From assembly GCA_023392075.1 (NCBI GenBank), contig JAEVZU010000231.1:1-14860 (forward strand): 14,860 nucleotides of DNA, in the 5' to 3' direction. Shown here in pieces: positions 6,821 through 13,196 of the stretch. Position 1 is the first letter of the stretch, and the number at the start of each line of letters is the position of its first letter. Below the pieces are notes generated by a model that was given only the letters and a program-made list of their open reading frames with translations, had not been told where the DNA came from and ran no database searches. The position numbers and the translations under genes are program-made. Source of the DNA: Bacillota bacterium (GTDB lineage: Bacteria > Bacillota > Clostridia > Acetivibrionales > DSM-1351).

Positions 6821-8146
6821 ATGGTCAAAATAACATTTATGGGTGCCGGAAGTACCGTTTTTGCCAAAAGTGTATTGGGGGACAGTATGTGCACCGAGGC
6901 TTTGAAAGACAGCGAAATATGTTTGTATGACATAGCCGGGGACAGGCTGGAGGAATCCCGGATAATGCTTGAAGCCATTAATAACAACGTTAACGGCGGA
7001 AGAGCGAGGATCAGGACTTATTTGGGTACTGAAAACAGAAAGGATGCACTCCGAAGTGCGGACTTTGTTGTAAATGCCATACAGGTGGGAGGGTATGACC
7101 CTTGCACAATAATTGATTTTGAAATACCAAAGAAATACGGCTTAAGGCAGACAATAGCCGATACCCTTGGAATAGGGGGAATAATGAGGGCTCTCAGAAC
7201 CATCCCGGTTCTTGAGGAATTTGCGCATGATATCGAAGAAGTTTGCCCGGATGCGTGGTTCCTGAACTATACAAATCCCATGGCCATGCTGACCGGTTAC
7301 ATGCTAAGGTACACAGGTGTGAAAACCGTAGGACTGTGCCACAGTGTGCAGGTTTGCTCAGAAGGGCTTCTGAAGGAACTGGGCATGGAAGACAAGCTGG
7401 AGGGCAGAAGGGAATTGATAGCCGGAATAAATCATATGGGCTGGCTGCTGAAAATAACCGACAAGGCCGGAAATGACCTGTATCCTGAAATTCGTAAACG
7501 TGCTGCTGAAAAGAATAAAAATGAAAAGCATAAGGATATGACCCGTTATGAATATATAAACAGGCTTAGATATTATTGTACTGAATCAAGTGAACATAAT
7601 TCCGAGTACAATCCGTTCTTTATCAAGTCAAAATACCCTGAATTGATTGAACGGTATAATATTCCGCTGGATGAGTACCCAAGAAGATGTATAAACCAGA
7701 TTTCCAACTGGAAGAAGCAAAGGGATGAATTGATGAACGACCCGTCATTATCCCATACAAGGACATTGGAATATGCATCCTACATAATGGAGGCCATTGT
7801 AACCAATACACCTTTCAAGATCGGAGGGAATGTGCTGAACAAGGGAGGACTGATAGAAAACCTGCCATCCGATGCCTGTGTTGAGGTACCCTGTCTGGTT
7901 GACGGTATGGGTGTTAACCCTTGCCAGGTTGGGAGATTGCCTGTGCAACTGGCTGCAATGAATATGACCAACATAAATGTTCAGCTGACAACTATCGAGG
8001 CTGCCGTTACAAAAAAGAAAGAACATGTTTATCATGCTGCAATGCTGGATCCGCACACAGCCGCGGAGCTTTCAATTGACGAAATAGTTAACATGGTAGA
8101 CGATTTAATAGATGCTCACGGAACGTGGCTGCCAAAGTTCAAATAA
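6821..8146 (+). CDS. melA: Alpha-galactosidase, glycoside hydrolase family 4 (MelA type)
   Basis: This 441-residue cytoplasmic GH4 enzyme should hydrolyse alpha-galactosides such as melibiose, using NAD+ and a divalent metal through a redox-elimination mechanism. The N-terminal Rossmann motif is FMGAGST (6-12). IADTLGIGGIMRALRT (112-127), NYTNPMAM (149-156), the metal-site pair Cys173-His174 in GLCHS and GINHM near 202-206 are all present. The CHS form is that of non-phosphorylated-substrate GH4 enzymes (MelA, AglA, LplD) rather than 6-phosphoglycosidases. The C-terminal stretch VYHAAMLDPHTAAEL with DDLIDAHGTWLP closely resembles E. coli MelA as I remember it. The open frame extends upstream to 6788, but GGAGG (6808-6812) lies 8 bases before ATG 6821, so 6821 is the start. 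No sugar transporter is adjacent. It is probably controlled by the divergent AraC protein and ends at the terminator at 8181. Confidence 0.9.
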   Translation: MVKITFMGAGSTVFAKSVLGDSMCTEALKDSEICLYDIAGDRLEESRIMLEAINNNVNGGRARIRTYLGTENRKDALRSADFVVNAIQVGGYDPCTIIDFEIPKKYGLRQTIADTLGIGGIMRALRTIPVLEEFAHDIEEVCPDAWFLNYTNPMAMLTGYMLRYTGVKTVGLCHSVQVCSEGLLKELGMEDKLEGRRELIAGINHMGWLLKITDKAGNDLYPEIRKRAAEKNKNEKHKDMTRYEYINRLRYYCTESSEHNSEYNPFFIKSKYPELIERYNIPLDEYPRRCINQISNWKKQRDELMNDPSLSHTRTLEYASYIMEAIVTNTPFKIGGNVLNKGGLIENLPSDACVEVPCLVDGMGVNPCQVGRLPVQLAAMNMTNINVQLTTIEAAVTKKKEHVYHAAMLDPHTAAELSIDEIVNMVDDLIDAHGTWLPKFK

Positions 8147-8180
8147 TCCAGGTTTTCCATAGTAATAAAAAAAATAATAT

Positions 8181-8232
8181 AAGAGGTTATTTGCATAACT
8201 GTTTTCATGGCTATGCGAATAGTCTCTTTTTC
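8181..8232 (+). terminator. Rho-independent terminator after melA
   Basis: AAGAGGTTATTTGCATA (8181-8197) pairs with TATGCGAATAGTCTCTT (8212-8228). There are 17 pairs including three G-T wobbles, with a 14-base loop. The 3' arm runs straight into a T-rich stretch ending TTTTTCC, so this is a good intrinsic terminator in the plus direction. Confidence 0.85.
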
Positions 8233-8273
8233 CGTCAGAGGGATAGTATAGTATTGTGTTAAATTATTTTTGA

Positions 8274-8302
8274 TTGTAATATTTACCGGTGATATTTATA
8301 AT
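8274..8302 (+). promoter_or_regulatory. Sigma-A-like promoter for the chemoreceptor-like gene
   Basis: TTGTAA (8274-8279) and a perfect TATAAT (8297-8302) are 17 bases apart, about 45 bases before the start codon at 8347. The terminator just upstream makes a separate promoter here necessary. I did not find a convincing flagellar sigma-D site, although motility genes often use one. Confidence 0.55.
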
Positions 8303-8346
8303 TTATATGTATATAAGTTAACTATAATAATTTACGGAGGTTTTAC

Positions 8347-9843
8347 ATGTTGCAGCAGGATACGTATAACACACAAAGAGTTCATAAAGTTAATGTCATA
8401 GTTACGGTTTTAGTTGTTGTTCTGATGACTGTTCAGTCCATGATTACACAGGGGCTGAATCACGGTATGAAAGTTGGGATTGAGGGTTCGCTTGTAATAA
8501 TATTGACAATTGTCAATTTTTTTCTGCCTGTAAATAAATACATAAAAGGCTTGCTTTTCGGTCTTATTCCGGGGATAGTGATTTCCGTTCTTTTTTGCAT
8601 TGATAATTATGCACTGAATAAGCATTACATACTTGTAACATCAGTGGCAATGATTACATTGTACTTCAAAAAGGAAATCATTATGGTTTATGGCATAATA
8701 CTTGACATTATGCTGGTTGCGGTTTTTCTTATCAAGCCTGAAAATCTGGTGGGCCCGGGAGGCGGAACCGGGGAGTTCGTCTCTTCGCTGGTAGTGCTCA
8801 ATGGAACGGTTGTGCTGCTGTACTTCCTGAGCAAATGGGGGAGAGACCTTATAAATGAAACATATCAGAGAGAGCTTCAAGCTAAGGAACTGCTTGAAAA
8901 ACTGAAGGCAACTTTTGTAAAGGTAGATGGCAGTACAAATGTCCTTGAGGAAAAGATCGCAAGGTTCAATACAAACATAGACACTATAAGTGAAGGGAGC
9001 CGGAATATAACGGAATCCATGCAGGAGATGGCCGGTGCCATACAGCTGGAAGCTACAAGTGCTCACAGGATTAACGATACAATGGCTCAGTCTCTTGGGG
9101 TGGTACGTGAAACACAGGAGGTTTCAACCAGTATATCCGAAAATACAACTCAAATGAGTCATAAGGTTGAGGATGGCCATAGTAAAATTGAGCATGTGAA
9201 TACTCAGATGGATATAATTGAAAACGCAATAGGTACAGCTGCGGTCACTGTTTCGGAACTTCAGGGCAATATGGAAAAGGTAAACGGTCTCCTTGAAGGA
9301 ATAACCCAGATTGCCGAACAAACCAATCTTCTGGCACTTAATGCAGCAATAGAGTCAGCCCGCGCAGGGGAACAGGGAAAAGGCTTTGCAGTTGTTGCGG
9401 ATGAGGTAAGAAAACTTGCGGAACAGAGTGCACATATTGTTAAGGACATAGCTAAAGTAACTTCAGAAATCTCCGGTAAATCACAGGAAGCATATGAAAA
9501 GGTCAGCCAGGGAGAGAACGCAACAAAAGAAGGGAAAGAGCTTGTAGCGGACATAGCGTTGTATTTCAGGGAAATCAGAGAAGTATTTGAGAATACAGGT
9601 ATTAAATTTGAGCTGGAAGTTCAAAAAATTCAATCCATATCGGAAAAATTTACGGAGGTGCAGCAGCAGATCGAGAATATTGCCAGCATATCGGAACAAA
9701 ATGCGGCTGCTACCGAAGAAGTGCTTGCAACCGTTGAGAATGAAAACAGTGAGATAATACAGGTCAGCAGTATAGTAAAGGACATATATAAATTAAGCAG
9801 TGACCTGAGGGAGCTTGTAAAGAATGAACAAAGCATGATTTAG
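8347..9843 (+). CDS. Methyl-accepting chemotaxis-like protein with polytopic N-terminal membrane domain
   Basis: This 498-residue protein has two parts. Residues 1-165 hold about six hydrophobic segments (near 15-33, 46-62, 68-85, 92-108, 111-129 and 145-162) with very short loops, so there is no extracellular sensor domain. Residues 170-498 are a long helical cytoplasmic region with the conserved MCP hairpin tip at about 322-360 (IAEQTNLLALNAAIESARAG, then GFAVVADEVRKLAEQ), the site that engages CheA and CheW. No HAMP domain is evident between the two parts. The adapted-receptor heptads SISEQNAAATEEV are near 450. GGAGG (8336-8340) precedes the ATG by 6 bases. The gene stands alone between its own promoter and terminator. 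The input is unknown; it could be membrane state or a small lipophilic or buried ligand. Confidence 0.88.
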   Translation: MLQQDTYNTQRVHKVNVIVTVLVVVLMTVQSMITQGLNHGMKVGIEGSLVIILTIVNFFLPVNKYIKGLLFGLIPGIVISVLFCIDNYALNKHYILVTSVAMITLYFKKEIIMVYGIILDIMLVAVFLIKPENLVGPGGGTGEFVSSLVVLNGTVVLLYFLSKWGRDLINETYQRELQAKELLEKLKATFVKVDGSTNVLEEKIARFNTNIDTISEGSRNITESMQEMAGAIQLEATSAHRINDTMAQSLGVVRETQEVSTSISENTTQMSHKVEDGHSKIEHVNTQMDIIENAIGTAAVTVSELQGNMEKVNGLLEGITQIAEQTNLLALNAAIESARAGEQGKGFAVVADEVRKLAEQSAHIVKDIAKVTSEISGKSQEAYEKVSQGENATKEGKELVADIALYFREIREVFENTGIKFELEVQKIQSISEKFTEVQQQIENIASISEQNAAATEEVLATVENENSEIIQVSSIVKDIYKLSSDLRELVKNEQSMI

Positions 9844-9870
9844 AATTCCATAGCTTTTTGATTATGGCAG

Positions 9871-9912
9871 GGGAGTATTTCAATTGTTTAACTTTTGAGA
9901 TATTCCCTTTTT
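9871..9912 (+). terminator. Rho-independent terminator after the chemoreceptor-like gene
   Basis: GGGAGTATTTCAA (9871-9883) pairs with TTGAGATATTCCC (9895-9907) over 13 positions including two G-T wobbles, with an 11-base loop. A run of five T follows directly. It separates the chemoreceptor gene from the padR operon. Confidence 0.85.
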
Positions 9913-9925
9913 GTCTATAATAAAC

Positions 9926-9954
9926 TTGACAAAAAGTCCGGAGAATTACATAAT
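9926..9954 (+). promoter_or_regulatory. Sigma-A-like promoter of the padR operon
   Basis: A consensus TTGACA (9926-9931) and CATAAT (9949-9954) are separated by 17 bases. Transcription would start near 9961, giving a leader of about 70 bases that contains the whole inverted repeat at 9972-10021. Confidence 0.7.
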
Positions 9955-9971
9955 ATATCTAAAAGATATAA

Positions 9972-10021
9972 TACCCTCTATTGACAATGTATAACGTATT
10001 GTACATTGTCAATAGAGGGTA
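9972..10021. promoter_or_regulatory. Perfect inverted repeat, 20-bp arms, probable PadR operator or leader hairpin
   Basis: The arm at 9972-9991 is the exact reverse complement of the arm at 10002-10021, around the 10-base loop TAACGTATTG. The inner part has ATGTA and TACAT, the kind of dyad PadR-family regulators bind. It lies just downstream of the predicted start of transcription and just upstream of padR, fitting a roadblock operator for autoregulation. In RNA the same sequence forms a very stable hairpin whose 3' arm ends at the AGGGAAG ribosome site (10021-10027), so it could also limit translation. No T-run follows, so it is not a terminator. Confidence 0.75.
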
Positions 10022-10033
10022 GGGAAGTTTAAT

Positions 10034-10591
10034 ATGAAGAAAAAGACAAAATATGTTATACTCGGGTTGCTCAGGGACGAAAACCTGACCGGCTATGAAA
10101 TTAAAAAGGTTATTGACAGCCGGATGTCATTTTTTTGGCAGGAAAGCTACGGACAAATATATCCGGAACTTAATGCCCTCGCAGCAGACGGTTTTATCTC
10201 CGAGGCCGCCGGACAGCCGCCTCAGGAAAAAGAGGGACGTGTCAGAATCAAGTACCGGATAACTGAAAAGGGATTGGACGAATTCAATCATTGGATGAAG
10301 GAAAGCAATGAAAAAGACACGGTGCGGAGTGAAGCCCTGTTAAAATTTTTTCTTGCCTCAAGTAATAATACCGACGCAATTAAGCGGCATTTGAAAGATT
10401 TTCGTGAGAACAGTGAAGAGTTGCTGAACCTGTATTTATGCTTTGAAGGTCAGCTTAAAGAATATAAGGATATGCACGATAATCACAAGTATTTGCTGGA
10501 GGTGCTTTCACTGGGAATAATGCAGCAGAAACTGTATTTTTCATGGAGCAGCAATTACCTTGGCAAACTTGAAAAGGAGGAGACTGAATGA
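10034..10591 (+). CDS. PadR-family transcriptional regulator
   Basis: This 185-residue regulator has a winged helix-turn-helix at about 5-85. The family features are the start YVILGLLRDENLTGYEIKK, the recognition region SYGQIYPELNALAADGFIS and the wing VRIKYRITEKGLDEF. Residues 95-180 form the helical C-terminal dimerisation domain of the long PadR subgroup (Vir_act_alpha_C type). Such proteins usually repress a neighbouring gene and their own gene, and are released by small, often aromatic or toxic, compounds. AGGGAAG (10021-10027) serves as ribosome site, 6 bases before the ATG. The next gene starts inside its last codons (ATGA overlap), so the regulator and the membrane protein are translationally coupled. 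The perfect inverted repeat upstream is the likely operator. Confidence 0.92.
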   Translation: MKKKTKYVILGLLRDENLTGYEIKKVIDSRMSFFWQESYGQIYPELNALAADGFISEAAGQPPQEKEGRVRIKYRITEKGLDEFNHWMKESNEKDTVRSEALLKFFLASSNNTDAIKRHLKDFRENSEELLNLYLCFEGQLKEYKDMHDNHKYLLEVLSLGIMQQKLYFSWSSNYLGKLEKEETE

Positions 10592-11049
10592 AATATGCGC
10601 TGGGATTTTCCTGGATGGGATTTATTGCAATCATGCTTGTAATGCTGCCCAATATATTTTATTTTTTGTTTCCTCCGGTCAATACTCCGGATATGCCCCA
10701 TGACCGCGGGCATATTATAAATATTATGGAAAATATAAGCCGGATAATTTTTATAGTATTATTGATTTTCATGGTTAATGGCCGGAAAGTGGAGACTATA
10801 AGCCCATATACGGCTGTTATGCTGGTTTTGCTGCTATTATACTACTGGCTCTGGAGCCGCTATTTTACCGGAGGAAGAAACTACTCGCTGTTAAATGAAA
10901 AATTATTATTTATTCCTGTGCCCATGGCAGTGTTTCCGGCACTATACTTCATTGCAGCCGCACTGTGGCTGGGCAACATCCCTGCTGCCGCTGCTGCAGC
11001 CATATTTGGAATTGCACATGTTATCAATACGTATATTACGTTTCGCTGA
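10588..11049 (+). CDS. Small integral membrane protein of unknown function
   Basis: This 153-residue, strongly hydrophobic protein has about four membrane spans (near 7-28, 47-64, 73-92 and 105-145). The last stretch includes an Ala-rich run, PAAAAAAIFGIAH, and may hold two short spans. It carries no signal peptide, enzyme motif or metal site that I can recognise. It begins at 10588 with the padR stop codon overlapping its ATG, and the ribosome site AAGGAGGAG lies inside the end of padR. Such coupling between a PadR regulator and a small membrane protein is common where the membrane protein is the regulated function, for example in stress or efflux responses, but no activity can be assigned here. 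The gene is clearly real from its coupling, codon pattern and spacing to the flavodoxin gene. Confidence 0.85.
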   Translation: MKYALGFSWMGFIAIMLVMLPNIFYFLFPPVNTPDMPHDRGHIINIMENISRIIFIVLLIFMVNGRKVETISPYTAVMLVLLLLYYWLWSRYFTGGRNYSLLNEKLLFIPVPMAVFPALYFIAAALWLGNIPAAAAAAIFGIAHVINTYITFR

Positions 11050-11069
11050 TTATTTAAGGAGGATATTTT

Positions 11070-11597
11070 ATGAAAGCGCTGATCGTTTATTATTCCCTGG
11101 AAGGAAATACAGACCTTGTTGCACGAAAAATAGCAGAGAAAATTGGTGCTGATGTCATCCGGTTAGTGCCTGAAAAGGAAATCCCCACCGGGAATGTAAA
11201 AAAGTTTATTTGGGGAGGGAAAAGTGCTGTATTTGGAGAAAGGCCCAAATTGACAAATGAAAAAATACCGGTGGATGAATATGATACCGTAATTCTGGGA
11301 ACTCCGGTATGGGCCGGTACGTTTACACCTTCACTTATGACTTTTTTTTCCCAGGTCAAATTTACGGGAAAGGACGTATATTTATTTGCTTGTCACGCCG
11401 GGGGAGGAGCTGTTGCAGAAAAATGCTTTGCAAAAATGGGAAAATATCTTGATGGCAACACAATCAGGCATACCATTGATTTTACTGATCCTGCAAAGGG
11501 GCAGGATAGTAATGTTGCTGAGAAAATAGATGCATTTTGCGAAATAATTATGAAAAATGAAACAGCGGTGTGCAAACTGGATCATGGCAGCTATTGA
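11070..11597 (+). CDS. Flavodoxin family protein
   Basis: This 175-residue flavodoxin-fold protein is probably an FMN-binding electron carrier or small quinone or nitro-compound reductase. The phosphate-binding loop SLEGNT is at 9-14 after the first strand ALIVYY. The second FMN-contacting loop TPVWAGTFTPSL is at 78-89, and the third, ACHAGGGAV, is near 107-115. The length fits the short-to-medium single-domain group sometimes annotated as flavodoxin-4. GGAGG (11058-11062) is 7 bases before the ATG, and the gene follows the membrane protein by 20 bases, so it belongs to the padR operon. A PadR-controlled flavoprotein suggests a response to a redox-active or aromatic compound, which is inference. 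Its last seven bases overlap the end of the converging alkC gene, and no terminator is visible between them. Confidence 0.9.
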   Translation: MKALIVYYSLEGNTDLVARKIAEKIGADVIRLVPEKEIPTGNVKKFIWGGKSAVFGERPKLTNEKIPVDEYDTVILGTPVWAGTFTPSLMTFFSQVKFTGKDVYLFACHAGGGAVAEKCFAKMGKYLDGNTIRHTIDFTDPAKGQDSNVAEKIDAFCEIIMKNETAVCKLDHGSY

Positions 11598-12709
11598 CCG
11601 GTTTTTGCCTCCTGTAATAATACTGTTGTTTGTGCGGCCTCCTGTCCGTTGATAAGTAATACTATCCTGTGTATTCCGGGATAGTGACGCCTTGTGGTAA
11701 GTTCGGCAAAGCTGTGGGTACGTGTTCCGGACAAATGTGCTTTACCTGATACGGTTTTGTCCGACAGCAGGAAAAGTTTCCGGGATGGTCTGCCGTTTGA
11801 TTTTATGAAGTCAATCCCGTATTCCAGACGAACATGGACTTTTGTATCCCGGTTCATATCCAGTAAATAGTTCAGTTCACAACTGTCACCGATGTTAAGC
11901 CGGTCCGGCTCAGCTGTGAGGACTGCATTTCCATACAGAGGCTTCCTTTTTGAAGCTTTTGTATACCCAAAAAGCGCCAGTGCCTCAGGGTGGGCATTCC
12001 TGACCAGGGTACGGCAGCCCTGCCGGAGAATCCAGTCTGTCTCCGGACTGGTTCCTATCCATTTCCTTGCCGTTTGCAAAACTGCATCAGGATTATCTTT
12101 GGCTATATCATTAAGATTATTGGCAACACTCTTTCGTACATAAAGCGAGGAATCTGCTTTCAGCTGTTCCAGTACCTTGAATACAGGCGAGGGGTCTTTT
12201 TTAAACATGGGCAGTGCAGTACCCCAGGGCAGGCGCGGGCGGCAGCCCTCGCTGGAAAACCGTCTGACATGCTCGCTGGGGTGAGAAGACCAGCGGAGCA
12301 TGTATTCCATAACACGTTCAGGTTCCCTGAGCATAAACGGACGGATTGCAAACTCGGAAGATGAACGCTGTGTAAAACGTTCCAAAGCATACATGGAAAG
12401 CTCCCAATGCTGCTCACTTTGTCCGAAGGCAGCAACAAAATCAGGAAAGAACAGGTAGGGAAAGCCGTTGCAATACTCATCAACAGAAAAAAGCACCTCT
12501 AAGGCATCCCGGTAATTCTTTGGCAAAGAATTGCCCAATACCTCTGCAATCCGGTGCATACGAGCCCTCAGCGGCAATTCATCCCAAGGGGGTGCCGTCA
12601 CCGACGATACAAAGCCTTCACACTGAAAGTCCTTATATGCAGCTTTTACCATGCACCCGAAATCATTTAAAAACTTCGAATTATAAATATCCTTTAATGC
12701 ATCAGCCAT
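11591..12709 (-). CDS. alkC: DNA alkylation repair protein, AlkC-type 3-methyladenine DNA glycosylase with Ig-like C-terminus
   Basis: This 372-residue protein belongs to the HEAT-repeat DNA glycosylases that excise alkylated purines without flipping the base. Residues 1-250 are helical repeats. The family block runs from 133 to 163 (VMEYMLRWSSHPSEHVRR, then SSEGCRPRLPWG), followed by LYVRKSVANNLNDIAKDNPD at 189-208 and WILRQGCRTLVRNAHPEAL near 226-244. These are hallmarks of the AlkC branch (COG4335) rather than the shorter AlkD branch. Residues about 258-365 are predicted beta-rich (LNIGDSCELNYLLDM, then HYPGIHRIVLLINGQ) and match the Ig-like domain described on some AlkC proteins. The ATG at 12709 has a GGAG 13 bases upstream, a long spacing, so the ribosome site is weak. 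The gene converges on the flavodoxin gene with a 7-bp overlap. The structured repeat copy B lies 80 bases upstream. Confidence 0.87.
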   Translation of the reverse strand: MADALKDIYNSKFLNDFGCMVKAAYKDFQCEGFVSSVTAPPWDELPLRARMHRIAEVLGNSLPKNYRDALEVLFSVDEYCNGFPYLFFPDFVAAFGQSEQHWELSMYALERFTQRSSSEFAIRPFMLREPERVMEYMLRWSSHPSEHVRRFSSEGCRPRLPWGTALPMFKKDPSPVFKVLEQLKADSSLYVRKSVANNLNDIAKDNPDAVLQTARKWIGTSPETDWILRQGCRTLVRNAHPEALALFGYTKASKRKPLYGNAVLTAEPDRLNIGDSCELNYLLDMNRDTKVHVRLEYGIDFIKSNGRPSRKLFLLSDKTVSGKAHLSGTRTHSFAELTTRRHYPGIHRIVLLINGQEAAQTTVLLQEAKTGQ

Positions 12710-12788
12710 AATCTTATTTCATCTCCATATACTAATTTAACGTACTGTGCCGATTGGTTAATCAATATTACCAGTAAAAAATTGTACT

Positions 12789-12936
12789 GCTTATACCGGT
12801 ACTTCCATACTAACTTCAATCAATGGCTGCACACAAAGCGTTTACTTGAAATAGTACGGTTCACAACAAGTATTTCAGCAAACACTTTTACCGTGCTGTC
12901 CATTGCTTGAAGTTGTACTCGCGTACCAGTACAAGC
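12789..12936 (-). repeat. Structured repeat, copy B: three-tier imperfect palindrome
   Basis: Three nested stems are visible. The outer one is GCTTATACCGGTAC (12789-12802) with GTACCAGTACAAGC (12923-12936). The middle one is AACTTCAATCAATGG (12812-12826) with CCATTGCTTGAAGTT (12900-12914). The inner one is AAAGCGTTTACTTGAAATA (12835-12853) with TATTTCAGCAAACACTTT (12871-12888). On the plus strand the outer and inner stems have four A-C mismatches. On the minus strand all four become G-U pairs, leaving one bulged A and one G-A mismatch, so the structure is better as minus-strand RNA. The loop GGTTCAC and the left flank are shared with copy A at 5754. In the minus direction it sits about 80 bases before alkC. 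It could be a mobile palindromic repeat or a leader RNA. Confidence 0.7.
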
Positions 12937-13039
12937 TATAACAAATTTAACAATAGTGTTAAGAGCTGGATTAACTGGCACGACGAGTTAATTTAGTCTT
13001 GATTCCAGTGGTATGTTTCATACTGCCAGTATACTATAT

Positions 13040-13068
13040 ATTAATTGACAACGTAATGTCATATTAAT
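13040..13068. promoter_or_regulatory. Imperfect palindrome upstream of the kinase promoter
   Basis: ATTAATTGACA (13040-13050) and TGTCATATTAAT (13057-13068) are complementary except for one extra A, around a 6-base centre. It lies 7 bases upstream of the predicted -35 element, a usual place for a regulator site. TTGACAAC within it is repeated at the -35 element (13076-13083). The binding protein is unknown. Confidence 0.4.
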
Positions 13069-13075
13069 GCCATTA

Positions 13076-13104
13076 TTGACAACCCCGGGATAAAGGATGA
13101 TAAT
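13076..13104 (+). promoter_or_regulatory. Sigma-A-like promoter for the histidine kinase gene
   Basis: A perfect TTGACA (13076-13081) and GATAAT (13099-13104) are separated by exactly 17 bases. Transcription would start near 13111, giving a leader of about 85 bases that includes the small dyad AACGCC/GGCGTT at 13132-13151. Confidence 0.65.
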
Positions 13105-13196
13105 GATCTGGAGTAAATCCATAGAATTAATAACGCCTGAATACGGGCGTTTGAGCATATTATCGGTGCAAGCGCACACTGCCGGAGGAAACAGCC

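Larger units (their letters stand above)
12710..13196. other. 487-base intergenic region between divergent alkC and kinase genes
   Basis: I found no convincing protein-coding gene here. The region holds structured repeat copy B (12789-12936), an imperfect palindrome (13040-13068), a sigma-A-like promoter (13076-13104) reading toward the kinase gene, and a few small dyads. Examples of the dyads are TTAACT/AGTTAA near 12970-12990, GGTATG-TTT-CATAC near 13011-13025 and AACGCC/GGCGTT (13132-13151) in the kinase leader. No clear promoter for alkC was seen on the minus strand. Confidence 0.6.

Noticed and set aside
8260..8302. Flagellar sigma-D promoter (TAAA and CCGGTGATAT) before the chemoreceptor gene
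   Set aside because: The spacing between TAAA and the CCG element is about 21 bases, too long; a sigma-A-like pair with 17-base spacing fits better.
12789..12936. CRISPR array or insertion sequence in the alkC/kinase intergenic region
   Set aside because: There are no regularly spaced direct repeats and no transposase frame; the pattern is nested inverted repeats only.
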